DNA from: Comamonas testosteroni TK102
Lineage (GTDB): Bacteria > Pseudomonadota > Gammaproteobacteria > Burkholderiales > Burkholderiaceae_C
Assembly (NCBI RefSeq): GCF_000739375.1
Contig: NZ_CP006704.1
Location: 1,054,001-1,118,000 of the forward strand
Length of the DNA: 64,000 nt
Reading direction: 5' to 3'
In this document: piece after piece, positions 47,673 through 56,870 of the stretch
Position numbering within the stretch: position 1 is the first letter of the stretch
How the letters are laid out: each line of letters starts with the position of its first letter
Notes under the pieces: model-generated
Databases searched by the model: none
Told to the model about the DNA's origin: nothing
The model's input: the letters and a program-made list of their open reading frames with translations, nothing else
Made by a program: the position numbers and the translations under genes

Positions 47673-48059
47673 ATGAATCTGATCCAGACCCTCGAGCAAG
47701 AAGAAATCGCTCGCCTGAACAAGACCATCCCCGAATTCGCCCCCGGTGACACCGTCATCGTGAGCGTGAACGTGGTGGAAGGTAGCCGTAAGCGCGTGCA
47801 GGCTTACGAAGGCGTGGTGATTGCCAAGCGTAATCGCGGCCTGAACAGCGGCTTCACAGTGCGCAAGATCTCCAGCGGTGAAGGCGTGGAACGTACGTTC
47901 CAGACCTACTCTCCCCTGATCGCCAAGATCGAAGTCAAGCGTCGCGGTGATGTGCGTCGTGCCAAGCTGTACTACCTGCGTGAGCGCAGCGGCAAGTCTG
48001 CTCGTATCAAGGAAAAGCTGCCCCAACGCGTTAACAAGACTGCTGCTGCAGCCGAGTAA
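47673..48059 (+). CDS. rplS: 50S ribosomal protein L19
   Basis: A 128-residue large-subunit protein with [20 protein letters not shown] at the start and the family segments [13 protein letters not shown] and [27 protein letters not shown] precedes the start. It closes the rpsP cluster and is followed by a strong terminator. Confidence 0.98.
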   Translation: MNLIQTLEQEEIARLNKTIPEFAPGDTVIVSVNVVEGSRKRVQAYEGVVIAKRNRGLNSGFTVRKISSGEGVERTFQTYSPLIAKIEVKRRGDVRRAKLYYLRERSGKSARIKEKLPQRVNKTAAAAE

Positions 48060-48083
48060 TACGCGTATCGGAAGCGATTCCGT

Positions 48084-48115
48084 AAAAGCCGCTACAGTTC
48101 GCTGTGGCGGCTTTT
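48084..48115 (+). terminator. intrinsic terminator after rplS
   Basis: AAAAGCCGCTACAG pairs with CTGTGGCGGCTTTT (one G-U pair) around a UUCG tetraloop, followed by a T7 run. Confidence 0.9.
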
Positions 48116-48170
48116 TTTATGTCTGCCTTGGCTTCGTGATTCTTGCTTTCGGTTTTGGCTGAACACCTAC

Positions 48171-48869
48171 ATGCCTGCATCTGATAATTCTCCGCTCCCC
48201 GTGTTGGGCATTGTTGATCCTCGCCAGGCGCGCCTGCTGGGTGTCGATAGCCAGCTGCCGGCTGTTCCGCTGGATGCGCAGACGCCGCAGGCTCTGCGCA
48301 CGCGCTTTGCCCAGCCGCCACAATGGCTGCCCGAGGCCATGCAGGAAAAACGCATCACGGCCAGGCAGCCTTCCGATGCGGCCGTGCTCGTGCCCATCGT
48401 CATGCGCGAGCAGCCCACGGTATTGCTGACCGTGCGCTCGGCCAGACTGTCCACCCACTCGGGTCAGGTGGCTTTTCCCGGCGGCAAGCGTGATCCCCAG
48501 GATGTATCTGCCGAGGCGACGGCATTGCGCGAGGCGCACGAGGAAGTCGGACTGGCCCCCAGGAATGTCGAGGTGCTCGGGCGCCTGCCTCTTTATGTGA
48601 CGGGCACGGCGTTTCACATCACCCCTGTGGTGGCCTTGGTCCACCCTCAGGCCAGCTACTTTCCCAATCCCGGGGAGGTGGCGGATCTGTTCGAGGTCCC
48701 GCTGTCCTATCTGCTCAATCCCGCGCATCATGAGCGTCATGCCATGCAGTGGCAGGGCGTGGATCGCGAATGGTTTGCCATGCCCTATCAGGATGGTGAG
48801 CAGCAGCGCTATATCTGGGGTGCGACAGCGGGCATGTTGCGCAATCTTTACCGTTTTTTGGCGGCTTGA
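48171..48869 (+). CDS. CoA pyrophosphatase (NUDIX, NudL type)
   Basis: A 232-residue NUDIX hydrolase. The upstream NuCoA motif region (LLTVRSARLSTHSGQVAFPG) precedes the Nudix box GGKRDPQDVSAEATALREAH plus EEVGL, the combination found in NudL/YeaB enzymes that split CoA and its derivatives into 3',5'-ADP and phosphopantetheine. Length fits the family (about 190-230). It precedes the CobD-like gene by 47 bp on the same strand. Confidence 0.9.
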   Translation: MPASDNSPLPVLGIVDPRQARLLGVDSQLPAVPLDAQTPQALRTRFAQPPQWLPEAMQEKRITARQPSDAAVLVPIVMREQPTVLLTVRSARLSTHSGQVAFPGGKRDPQDVSAEATALREAHEEVGLAPRNVEVLGRLPLYVTGTAFHITPVVALVHPQASYFPNPGEVADLFEVPLSYLLNPAHHERHAMQWQGVDREWFAMPYQDGEQQRYIWGATAGMLRNLYRFLAA

Positions 48870-48916
48870 GACAGCAGTTGTAACGAGCCGACAAACAGCG
48901 CCGCTATGATGAAGCA

Positions 48917-49900
48917 ATGAGCTTTTTTGCCATCCTGATCGCACTGCTGCTGGAGCAGGCACGTCCGCTGGCCCGGTCCAACCTGGTGCAGGCCGGTTAC
49001 CGCGCCTGGACCGTGACCGTGCGCAGCAACTTCGATGCCGGCAAGCCCCATCACGGCTGGCTGGCCTGGGCCATGGCCGTGCTGCTGCCCAGTCTTATCG
49101 TGCTGGGCATATTCTGGGCGCTGATGGAGTTCATCGGCTGGCCCGTCGCGATGCTGTGGAACGTCGCCGTGCTCTATGTCACGCTGGGTTTTCGCCAGTT
49201 CAGCCACCATTTCACGCGGATTCGCGATGCGCTCGATGCGGGCGATGAATTTGCTGCCCGCCAGGCCCTGGCCGACTGGCAGCAGGTCGATGCCAGCGAG
49301 GTGCCGCGCAGCGAGGTGGTTCGCCATGTCATCGAGTACTCGGTGCTGGCCGCACACCGTCATGTATTTGGCGTGCTGTTCTGGTTTTCGATTCTCTCGG
49401 CCCTGGGGCTGGGGCCGCTAGGGGCCATCCTCTACCGTATGGCCGAATACCTGTCGCGTGCCTGGTCGCGCAAGGGGGCCGAAGGGCTGCGGGCGCCGAC
49501 CAGCGAGCGCTTGCACTGGGCTGCCGCCAAGGCCTGGTATGTGATCGACTGGCTGCCGGCACGGCTGACGGCGCTTTCCTTTGCCATGGTGGGCAGCTTC
49601 GAGGAAGCCATAGACAACTGGCGCGTCTATGCCCAGCGCTTTCCCAATGACAATGACGGCGTGATTCTGGCGGCCACTGCGGGCGCCATCAATGTACGCC
49701 TCGGGGGCGAGGCCTTGCGCCGCCGCGATGCGGCTGACGGTGAAGAGGGCGACGATGCACAGTGGGCGGGCAGTGATGTCACTCCGGGGCGAGAGCCGGA
49801 AATGTCTCATCTTCGCAGCGTGGTGGGGCTGGTCTGGCGTTCGGTCGTGGTCTGGCTTCTGCTGCTGGCCTTGCTGACCTTTGCCCGTCTGCTCGGCTGA
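48917..49900 (+). CDS. CobD/CbiB-like membrane protein
   Basis: A 327-residue inner-membrane protein with hydrophobic segments near residues 50-85, 150-175 and at the C-terminus. The segments TLGFRQFSHHFTRIRDALD and HVIEYSVLAAHRHVFGVLFW resemble CobD/CbiB, the adenosylcobinamide-phosphate synthase, and the related regulatory AmpE. No cobalamin genes are nearby, so a role outside cobalamin synthesis is possible. Homologues in this position are, from memory, common in Burkholderiales. Confidence 0.78.
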   Translation: MSFFAILIALLLEQARPLARSNLVQAGYRAWTVTVRSNFDAGKPHHGWLAWAMAVLLPSLIVLGIFWALMEFIGWPVAMLWNVAVLYVTLGFRQFSHHFTRIRDALDAGDEFAARQALADWQQVDASEVPRSEVVRHVIEYSVLAAHRHVFGVLFWFSILSALGLGPLGAILYRMAEYLSRAWSRKGAEGLRAPTSERLHWAAAKAWYVIDWLPARLTALSFAMVGSFEEAIDNWRVYAQRFPNDNDGVILAATAGAINVRLGGEALRRRDAADGEEGDDAQWAGSDVTPGREPEMSHLRSVVGLVWRSVVVWLLLLALLTFARLLG

Positions 49901-49969
49901 GTCTTCAGGCCTGGCTTTCGGCGGAGAAAAAGCCCGCCGCAGGGATGCCGGCCGCTCTGCCGGACTGGA

Positions 49970-50860
49970 TCAGTGGGCAGGGCGCTCGTGGCGCCTGGCG
50001 CGATAGAAGCTCAGTATGCGTCGCACATATTCACGCGTCTCCGCATAAGGAGGCACTCCGCCATACTGCTGCACGGTTTTCTCGCCTGCGTTGTAGGCGG
50101 CCGATACCAGTGCCACATCGCCCTCGAAGCGCTCCAGCAGCCAGCGCAGATAGGCCAGGCCGCCGCGCACGTTCTGCTCGGGATTCCAGGCATCGCGCAC
50201 GCCAAAGCGCTCGGCCGTCTCGGGAATGAGCTGCATGAGGCCCTGAGCGTTGCGCGGCGACAGCGCCTGCGCCTCGAAATTCGACTCCGAGCGCACGATG
50301 GCCAGTGCCAGCCGCGGATCGATCGAGAAGCGTGGCGCCAGGCGCTGCACCAGCTCGGCCATGCGCCGCTTCTGCCTGGGCAGACTGCTCACATAGCTGG
50401 CCACCAACTCGTGGGGCACGGCCTCCTGGCCGGAGTCGGCGAACTCCTGAGGCGGAGTCTCCCCCTGGGTCAGGCAGTCGGGCAGCCGGTCGCCGGGCAG
50501 CTTGCCGGCCAGCAGCAGCTGGGCTTTTTCATGTCCGCGCTGGGCAGCCAGGGCCAGCAGCGTCGTGCCCGTGGCAGGGTCGGGTGTCATGCCTAGGCCC
50601 TGCAACAGCAGCCGGCCCAGCAGGTATTGGGCCTCGAGGCTGCCATAGCGCGCCGCCGCGCAATAACGCTGGGCGGCGCGCCATGGCTGCTGGCGCTGCT
50701 CGGCCTTGTAACCCTCTTCGATCCAGCGAGACAGCGTGGGCGGCTCGTCGTCCCAGCTCGGGGCGGACTCCGTGCCCTGGGCCCAGCCCGGGCTCATGCC
50801 CGCAGACAGCGCGACGGCGAGGACGGCTTGCAGGCAGGGCTGAAAAACTCTGGGTCTCAT
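49970..50860 (-). CDS. lytic transglycosylase with Sel1-like repeats
   Basis: A 296-residue exported protein. Residues 1-28 form a signal peptide ending near GWAQG. About 45-115 contain Sel1-like helical repeats (AAARYGSLEAQYLLGRLLLQ). About 170-285 are an SLT domain with the catalytic Glu in VRSESNFEAQ, then GLMQLIPETAERFG and AYNAGEKTV. It cleaves peptidoglycan glycan strands in the periplasm, forming 1,6-anhydroMurNAc ends. It is convergent with the CobD-like gene. Confidence 0.92.
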   Translation of the reverse strand: MRPRVFQPCLQAVLAVALSAGMSPGWAQGTESAPSWDDEPPTLSRWIEEGYKAEQRQQPWRAAQRYCAAARYGSLEAQYLLGRLLLQGLGMTPDPATGTTLLALAAQRGHEKAQLLLAGKLPGDRLPDCLTQGETPPQEFADSGQEAVPHELVASYVSSLPRQKRRMAELVQRLAPRFSIDPRLALAIVRSESNFEAQALSPRNAQGLMQLIPETAERFGVRDAWNPEQNVRGGLAYLRWLLERFEGDVALVSAAYNAGEKTVQQYGGVPPYAETREYVRRILSFYRARRHERPAH

Positions 50861-51004
50861 GGCGTGAACACCGGGTTTGTGGCCGGCAGCCTATCCCGGA
50901 TGCGGCGCAATCGTGCCGGCGCTCGTCGGGCTTGGAATGGCTGCGTGGCAAACGCTGAAATTGCTCTCATATGGCGCGGCCTTCCGGCTTGGCTGGCCTC
51001 GCGC

Positions 51005-51991
51005 TCAGTAGCGTGGTTCCTGACTCAGTTCCTCGAACAGCTCGCCATAGATCCGGTAGCGGTTGGCGTGGATGGCGTGGGGGCTGTCCTGTGCTTCTAC
51101 CTGGGTCATGACGGCGCAGCCGGGCTCATGCAGATGGGTGCAGTTGTAGAACTTGCACTGGTCCGCCAGCGCACCGATGTCGGGCATGCAGGCGGCCAGC
51201 TGCGTGGGGGCGAGGTGATACAGGCCAAATTCCTGAAATCCCGGCGAGTCAATGATGGCGGTGGTGCGTGCCTCGTCCACCCAGTACAGGGTGGTGCTGG
51301 TCGTGGTGTGCTTGCCAGTGTTCAGCGCCTGCGAAATTTCGTTGGTCGCCACCTTGGCATCGGGCAGCAGCAAGTTGATCAAGGTGCTTTTGCCTACGCC
51401 CGAAGGACCGAGAACCAGGGTTGTCTTGCCTTGCAGCAGACCGATGATGGCGTCGCGATCCTCGTCGTCCGCATCTTCCAGCGACAGCGGCAGCACCATG
51501 TAGTGCGGCGCCGCATCCGCTGCATCGCGCATGGTCCGGTAGGGCTCGAGCCGCTGCCAGGCGCGCAGGAAAGGCTCTTCCAGGTCCATCTTGTTGAGCG
51601 CAATGATGGGCTTGATGTGCGCGGCCTCGGCGGCGATCAGCGCACGGGCGAGCTGCACTTCGCTGAATACCGGTTCGGCGGCTATCAGAATCAGGAGCTG
51701 GTCCAGGTTGGCTGCAAAAGTCTTGGTGCGAATGTCATCCTGGCGGTAGAAGACGTTGCGGCGCTCCACGATTTTCTCGATCGTGCCCTCATCGCCCTGG
51801 CCGGGCGGGGGGGCCAGCCATTGCACATGGTCGCCCACCACGGCCTGGCTTTTCTTGCCGCGCGGATGGCAGATGCGGCGCTCGCCGTCCGGGGTCTCGA
51901 CCACGCAGTGGCGGCCATAGCTGGCTACCACCAGGCCTGTCTGGGTGCTGCCTGCTGCTTGGGCGCCTGGGCGCCGTCCTTGTTTTGCCAT
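51005..51991 (-). CDS. rsgA: ribosome small subunit-dependent GTPase A
   Basis: A 328-residue circularly permuted GTPase that helps 30S maturation. The G motifs appear in permuted order: G4 ALNKMDLEE, then G1 GPSGVGKST, then G3 DSPGFQEFG. An OB fold precedes them and a zinc-binding region CKFYNCTHLHEPGC follows. The start at 51991 (MAKQGRRP) lies 5 bp after the phhB stop, so the genes are coupled. Confidence 0.95.
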   Translation of the reverse strand: MAKQGRRPGAQAAGSTQTGLVVASYGRHCVVETPDGERRICHPRGKKSQAVVGDHVQWLAPPPGQGDEGTIEKIVERRNVFYRQDDIRTKTFAANLDQLLILIAAEPVFSEVQLARALIAAEAAHIKPIIALNKMDLEEPFLRAWQRLEPYRTMRDAADAAPHYMVLPLSLEDADDEDRDAIIGLLQGKTTLVLGPSGVGKSTLINLLLPDAKVATNEISQALNTGKHTTTSTTLYWVDEARTTAIIDSPGFQEFGLYHLAPTQLAACMPDIGALADQCKFYNCTHLHEPGCAVMTQVEAQDSPHAIHANRYRIYGELFEELSQEPRY

Positions 51992-51996
51992 AGAGA

Positions 51997-52335
51997 TCAG
52001 GCCGGCTTCAGCAGTGCTTCGATGCGGCGCGCGCAATCGATGTCGGTCTCGGAGATGCCGCCCACATCATGGGTGTTGAGGCTGACCTTGCAGCGGTTGT
52101 AGCCGACTTCCAGATCGGGGTGGTGGTCCTGCTGATGGGCAATTAGGGCCAGTGCATTCACAAAGGCCATGGTTTCGTAGAAGTTCACGAAACGGAAGGT
52201 CTTGCCGATGGCCGCAGGGCCGGCCGCCAGCTCCCAGCCCTCGAGGGCTGCCAGCTGCTCTTGCACTTGCTCTGTGCTCAAGGCGCTGCGCTTGAGCTGG
52301 GACCAGTCTTTCTGTTGCAGTGTGGGTGTGCTCAT
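51997..52335 (-). CDS. phhB: 4a-hydroxytetrahydrobiopterin dehydratase
   Basis: A 112-residue pterin-4a-carbinolamine dehydratase that recycles the pterin cofactor of phenylalanine hydroxylase. The catalytic motif HQQDHHPDLEVGYNRCKVSL and the THDVGGISETD ending are clear. No phenylalanine hydroxylase gene is in the window. It lies between the M48 protease and rsgA genes on the same strand. Confidence 0.94.
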   Translation of the reverse strand: MSTPTLQQKDWSQLKRSALSTEQVQEQLAALEGWELAAGPAAIGKTFRFVNFYETMAFVNALALIAHQQDHHPDLEVGYNRCKVSLNTHDVGGISETDIDCARRIEALLKPA

Positions 52336-52354
52336 GTCTGAAACCGTTGTGGTG

Positions 52355-53656
52355 TTACAAGCTGCCTGCGGGAGCCGGCATGCGCGCCAGGCGATCCACG
52401 GCAGGAGGATGTGAATAGTAAAAGCTCACATACCAAGGGTCTGGCGTGAGTGTGGACGCATTGTCCTCGTAAAGCTTGAGCAGTGCCGAAGCCAGCTGTG
52501 CACCATCAGCCTGCTGCATGGCATAGGCATCGGCCTCGAACTCGTCGCGGCGCGACATCGCCGACATCAGCGGTGTGACGAAGAAGCTGAACACCGGCAC
52601 GGCCAGCATGAACAGCAGCAGTGCCAGGGCATTGTTGTCGGTCGCGATGCCCATCTCCGGCCCCAGCAGCACCGAGACTCCGAGTCCGGTGTAGAACCAC
52701 ATTTGCTGGCTGAGCCAGCCCAGCAGCGCAAAGCCCAGCAGCGAGACGCCGAACATCAGGACCATGCGCTTGCTGATGTGCTTGTGCTTGAAGTGCCCTA
52801 GTTCGTGCGCCAGCACGGCTTCGACTTCACCGGGGCTGAGCTGTCTGAGCAGGGTGTCGAAGAAGACCACGCGCTTGGAATTGCCGAAGCCCGTGAAATA
52901 GGCGTTGGCATGCGCCGAGCGGCGGCTTCCGTCCATCACGAACAGTCCTTTGGCCGCAAAGCCGCAGCGCTCCATCAGCCGGGTCACGCGGCTCTTGAGG
53001 CTTTCATCGGCCAGCGGCTCGAACTTGTTGAACAGCGGTGCGATAAAGCTGGGGAAAATCCACATCAGCAGCAGATTGAAGGCCGTCCAGGCGCCCCAGG
53101 CCCAGAGCCACCACAGCGGCCCGGTCGATCCCATGAGCCAGAGAATCAGGGCCGCCAGCGGCAGGCCGATGATGGCAGCCACCAGCGTCGACTTGAGCAG
53201 ATCGCCCAGCCACAGAGCTGGCGTCATCTGGTTGAAGCCGAAGCGCTGCTCCAGCCTGAAGGTCTGATAGAGCGACAAAGGCAGCTCGATCAGCGCCGAG
53301 ATCACAGCAAAGCTGGTCAGCAGCGCCAGTTGCTGCCACAGGCCGGGGCCCATGGACTCAAGCAGCCAGCGGTCGAGCCAGTCCAGTCCGCCCAGCAGCG
53401 TCCAGCACAGCAGCACGGCGGCCGACAGCGTGATGTCGATCAGCGACACCTTGGCCTTGGCCAGCGTGTAGTCGGCCGCCTTCTGGTGGGCGGACAGGCT
53501 GATGCGATGGGCGAATGCCGGCGGCACGGCGCCGCGATGGCTGGCCACATGGCGCACCTGGCGCGAAACCAGCCACGCGCGCAGCAGCCATTGCAAGGCT
53601 ACGGCCGTCGCAAACAGCAGCGAAAGTGCCAATGTGAAATCTAGTCTGGAACCCAT
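52355..53656 (-). CDS. M48 family metallopeptidase (Ste24/CAAX protease-like)
   Basis: A 433-residue membrane zinc protease. About five hydrophobic helices lie in the N-terminal 260 residues; the zinc motif HELGH is in VEAVLAHELGHFKHKH near residue 280, and the third ligand is in the later RRDEFEADAYAMQQ segment. Such proteins degrade or process membrane proteins. The start at 53656 is only 30 bp from the divergent orn start. This orn-M48-phhB-rsgA block is a familiar order in Burkholderiales. Confidence 0.93.
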   Translation of the reverse strand: MGSRLDFTLALSLLFATAVALQWLLRAWLVSRQVRHVASHRGAVPPAFAHRISLSAHQKAADYTLAKAKVSLIDITLSAAVLLCWTLLGGLDWLDRWLLESMGPGLWQQLALLTSFAVISALIELPLSLYQTFRLEQRFGFNQMTPALWLGDLLKSTLVAAIIGLPLAALILWLMGSTGPLWWLWAWGAWTAFNLLLMWIFPSFIAPLFNKFEPLADESLKSRVTRLMERCGFAAKGLFVMDGSRRSAHANAYFTGFGNSKRVVFFDTLLRQLSPGEVEAVLAHELGHFKHKHISKRMVLMFGVSLLGFALLGWLSQQMWFYTGLGVSVLLGPEMGIATDNNALALLLFMLAVPVFSFFVTPLMSAMSRRDEFEADAYAMQQADGAQLASALLKLYEDNASTLTPDPWYVSFYYSHPPAVDRLARMPAPAGSL

Positions 53657-53686
53657 GTATTGGCAGTGTAGGCGACAATTTGCGCC

Positions 53687-54295
53687 ATGTCTGAAGCTTC
53701 CTGTACGAATTCCGTCAGCGCCGCACCCGTGGCCGCTACCCCACCGGTTCTGCCCAAATCCGATCTCAATATGGTGTGGCTGGACTGCGAAATGACGGGG
53801 CTGAACCCCGATCGCGACCGCATTATCGAGATTGCCGTGGTGGTCAGCAGCTCCGATCTGCAGATTCGCGTCGAAGGCCCGGTATTCGCCATTCATCAGT
53901 CTGACGAACTGCTTGGCGGCATGGATGCCTGGAACAAGGGCACGCATGGCAAAAGCGGTCTCATCGACAAGGTCAAGGCTTCGACCATCAGCGAAGCCGA
54001 GGCGGAGGCCGCGCTGATTGCCTTTCTGGGCAAATACGTGCCCAAGGGCAAGACGCCGCTGTGCGGCAACAGCATTGGTCAGGACCGGCGCTTCATGGAG
54101 CGCTACATGCCCAAGCTCAACAATTTCTTTCACTATCGCAATATCGACGTGAGCACGCTCAAGGAGCTGGCCAAGCGCTGGAAGCCCGAGGCCTATACCT
54201 CCTTCAAGAAGGCGCAGCGCCACACGGCCCTGGCCGATGTGCACGAGTCGATCGACGAGCTGCAGCATTACCGCCGCCAGCTGCTCAGCGTCTGA
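53687..54295 (+). CDS. orn: oligoribonuclease
   Basis: A 202-residue 3'-5' exoribonuclease of the DEDDh family that finishes RNA decay and removes pGpG from c-di-GMP turnover. The acidic residues are in [10 protein letters not shown], in [10 protein letters not shown] and in [11 protein letters not shown]. An N-terminal Ala/Pro-rich extension of about 25 residues precedes the usual start of the domain. Confidence 0.96.
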   Translation: MSEASCTNSVSAAPVAATPPVLPKSDLNMVWLDCEMTGLNPDRDRIIEIAVVVSSSDLQIRVEGPVFAIHQSDELLGGMDAWNKGTHGKSGLIDKVKASTISEAEAEAALIAFLGKYVPKGKTPLCGNSIGQDRRFMERYMPKLNNFFHYRNIDVSTLKELAKRWKPEAYTSFKKAQRHTALADVHESIDELQHYRRQLLSV

Positions 54296-54501
54296 TGGTG
54301 CGGTGGCGGGATGGTATAGCCTTGCCACTTGCGGGAAAACCCGGTGCGTGCGACAATGCACTGCTTACCCGATCAATGGGTAATTTTTGCGCATCTCCAT
54401 CACACACCGGGTTCTTACTTGCGTGCAACGGCCTGCATACAGCCGACACGACAAGCCATAACGCCCATCTGCCCCGTTTTGCGAACGGGCCAGTCAAAGT
54501 C

Positions 54502-54565
54502 TGACGGTGGATGTTGATAACCAACCGTCAAAGAAGCGAGCAGCACGCTGACTGCGTCGCTTTTT
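54502..54565 (+). promoter_or_regulatory. candidate attenuator in the 5' leader of the DEAD-box helicase
   Basis: Two hairpins lie in series: TGACGGT/ACCGTCA (54502-54508 with 54524-54530) and AAGCGAGCAG paired with CTGC-G-TCGCTT (54534-54543 with 54552-54562; one bulged G, loop CACGCTGA), followed by a run of five T (54561-54565). The second has the form of an intrinsic terminator and ends 13 nt before the ATG at 54579. Confidence 0.6.
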
Positions 54566-54578
54566 GCGTGAGCTATTC

Positions 54579-56690
54579 ATGACAGAAAACTCCCTGGAGC
54601 AGGGCCAAGTGGCCGCTGCTGATATTGCTTTGTCTTCGCCTGAAATCGATTCCCGTCTGGACGCCATTCTGGCTGACATGGACGCAGAAGACGCTGCTGC
54701 TGAAGAAAACACTGCAGAAGAAACTGCTGCTGAAGAAGTCCCTAACGGCTTCGTTGAACTGGGCCTGGCCCCAGAGCTGGTTCAGGCTGTGGCCGACCTG
54801 GGCTACACCCAGCCCACACAAGTGCAGCAAAAGGCCATTCCTCTGGCCATGGGCGAAGCCGCTGATGCCAGCGGTTTCATCGACCTGATGGTGTCCAGCC
54901 AGACCGGCTCCGGCAAGACCGCCGCTTTCCTGCTGCCCGTGCTGCACACCCTGATTGAGCAACGCGCCCAAGCCGATGCCGATGCCAAGGCCGAGTTCGA
55001 GCGCCTGTGCGCAGAAGCCACCGCCAAGGGCGAGCCTGTGCCCAAGCGCAACAAGCGCAAGGACCCTACCAACTCCCGCAATTTCAAGGCTGCCGTACCT
55101 GGCGCCCTGGTGCTGTGCCCCACGCGTGAGCTGGCCCAGCAGGTGGCGCATGACGCCATCGAGCTGGTCAAGCACTGCCGCGGCATCCGCATTGCCAACG
55201 TGGTGGGTGGCATTCCTTACCAGTTGCAGATCGCCAAGCTGCAGAACGCCGATCTGGTGGTGGCCACTCCCGGCCGTCTGCTGGACCTGCAGCGTTCCAT
55301 GCAGATCAAGCTGGACAAGGTGCAGTTCCTGGTGGTCGACGAAGCCGACCGCATGCTGGATCTGGGCTTCTCCGACGATCTGGCTGAAGTCAATGTGATG
55401 ACTGCCCAGCGCAAGCAAACCATGATGTTCAGCGCGACGTTTGCACCTCGCGTGCAACAGCTGGCCATGCGCGTGATGCACGACAACGGCTCCGGCGTGA
55501 AGAAGGTGACTGTTGATACGCCTCAGGAAAAGCACGCCAGCATCAAGCAAGTGCTGTTCTGGGCCGACAACGCTCAGCACAAGCGCAAGATGCTGGACCA
55601 CTGGCTGCGTGACAGCAGCATCAACCAGGCCATCGTGTTTGCATCCACACAAGTGGAATGTGACGGCCTGGCTACCGACCTGCAGCAGGATGGCTTCTCT
55701 GCCGTGGCCCTGCACGGTGCTCTGAGCCAGGGTCTGCGCAATCGCCGCCTGATGGCGCTGCGCAACGGTCAGGTCCAGATCCTGGTGGCTACCGATGTGG
55801 CTGCTCGCGGTATCGACGTGCCCACCATCACCCACGTCTTCAACTACGGCCTGCCCATGAAGGCTGAAGACTACACCCACCGTATCGGTCGTACCGGCCG
55901 CGCTGGTCGCGAAGGTACTGCTGTGACGTTTGCGGAATTCCGTGACCGTCGCCGCGTGTTCGACATCGAAGGCTATACCCGCCAGCAGTTCAAGGCCGAG
56001 ACCATTCCCGGCATGGAACCCCAGCAGCGTTTCCCCGCCTCCGGCGAGCGTGACGGTCGCCGTGGCGGCGGCGGCGCCGGTGGTCGCGGTGGCTTTGGTG
56101 GTCGCCGTGATGGCGACGGCTATGGCCGCAAGTCCGGCTTCGGCAGCTTCGGCGCCGGTCGTGGCAATGATCGCGGTGGTTTCGGTGGTGATCGTGGCGG
56201 TGACCGCTTCGGTGGTGATCGCGCCGGTTTTGGTGCACCTCGCGGCGAGCGCGGTGCGGATCGTGGCTTCGGCGGCGGTCGTCCCGGCTTTGGTGGTGGC
56301 GAGCAGCGCCCGGAGCGCAGCTTCGAGCGTCGTGATGACCGCGGCAGCTTCGGCGGCGGCGATCGCGGCGAGCAGCGCGGCGGCGGCTTCCGTGGTGGCG
56401 AATCGCGCGGCTTCGGCGGCGGTGAATCGCGTGGCGGCTTCGGTGGCGGCCAGCGCCGTGAAGGCGGCGACTTCGGCCGCAAGAGCTTCGGCGGTGGCCG
56501 TGAAGGCGCTCATGCAGGCGCTCCCCGCGAAGGCGGCTTCCGTGGTGGCGAATCGCGCGGCTTCGGCGGCGGCGAACGTCGTCCTGCCTTTGGTCAGGGT
56601 GCCGGCAAGCCTTACCAGCCCCATGGCGAACGTGGTGGCGAGCGCAGCTTCGAGCGCAAGCCCCGCGCACCGCGTCGCGACGAGCGTTGA
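54579..56690 (+). CDS. DEAD-box RNA helicase with Gly/Arg-rich tail
   Basis: A 703-residue ATP-dependent RNA helicase. An acidic Ala/Glu-rich N-terminus (about 25-55) precedes the core: Q motif near 75, Walker A SQTGSGKT near 107, PTRELAQ, VDEADRML near 251, SAT near 283 and HRIGRTGR near 433. About 50 extra residues, partly Lys/Arg-rich, sit between Walker A and PTRELAQ. Residues about 490-703 are an RGG/GF-rich tail with repeated GGESRGFGGG units, a likely RNA-binding disordered region. This RhlE-like protein is probably active in ribosome assembly or cold response. Confidence 0.94.
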   Translation: MTENSLEQGQVAAADIALSSPEIDSRLDAILADMDAEDAAAEENTAEETAAEEVPNGFVELGLAPELVQAVADLGYTQPTQVQQKAIPLAMGEAADASGFIDLMVSSQTGSGKTAAFLLPVLHTLIEQRAQADADAKAEFERLCAEATAKGEPVPKRNKRKDPTNSRNFKAAVPGALVLCPTRELAQQVAHDAIELVKHCRGIRIANVVGGIPYQLQIAKLQNADLVVATPGRLLDLQRSMQIKLDKVQFLVVDEADRMLDLGFSDDLAEVNVMTAQRKQTMMFSATFAPRVQQLAMRVMHDNGSGVKKVTVDTPQEKHASIKQVLFWADNAQHKRKMLDHWLRDSSINQAIVFASTQVECDGLATDLQQDGFSAVALHGALSQGLRNRRLMALRNGQVQILVATDVAARGIDVPTITHVFNYGLPMKAEDYTHRIGRTGRAGREGTAVTFAEFRDRRRVFDIEGYTRQQFKAETIPGMEPQQRFPASGERDGRRGGGGAGGRGGFGGRRDGDGYGRKSGFGSFGAGRGNDRGGFGGDRGGDRFGGDRAGFGAPRGERGADRGFGGGRPGFGGGEQRPERSFERRDDRGSFGGGDRGEQRGGGFRGGESRGFGGGESRGGFGGGQRREGGDFGRKSFGGGREGAHAGAPREGGFRGGESRGFGGGERRPAFGQGAGKPYQPHGERGGERSFERKPRAPRRDER

Positions 56691-56721
56691 TCGCTGATTC
56701 GGGCTGCGGCCCGAAGCATGA

Positions 56722-56750
56722 AAAAAGCCGGCTCTCGAAGCCGGCTTTTT
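56722..56750. terminator. intrinsic terminator after the helicase gene
   Basis: A perfect 12-bp stem AAAAAGCCGGCT / AGCCGGCTTTTT with a CTCGA loop, between the convergent helicase and Bcr/CflA genes. A diverged AGCGC repeat with GCTGCTAGCGCA follows at about 56788-56800. Confidence 0.87.
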
Positions 56751-56870
56751 GTTGCCCGTACAGGGCTGGGATCGTTCTTGAAAAGTGAGCTGCTAGCGCA
56801 TGTCATTCAAGGATTTCAGATACTTTTCAATCTGAAGTCTATATATTACAAGCGGTAGCTGCTCCTTTTT

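Noticed and set aside
54573..56624. 683-residue frame on the minus strand opposite the DEAD-box gene
   Set aside because: A low-complexity Ala/Thr-rich shadow of the helicase and its Gly-rich tail.
56041..56690. Repeated GGCGGC/GGTGGC motifs at the end of the helicase gene as a DNA repeat element
   Set aside because: They encode the Gly/Arg/Phe-rich tail, a common feature of RhlE-like helicases, and need no separate explanation.
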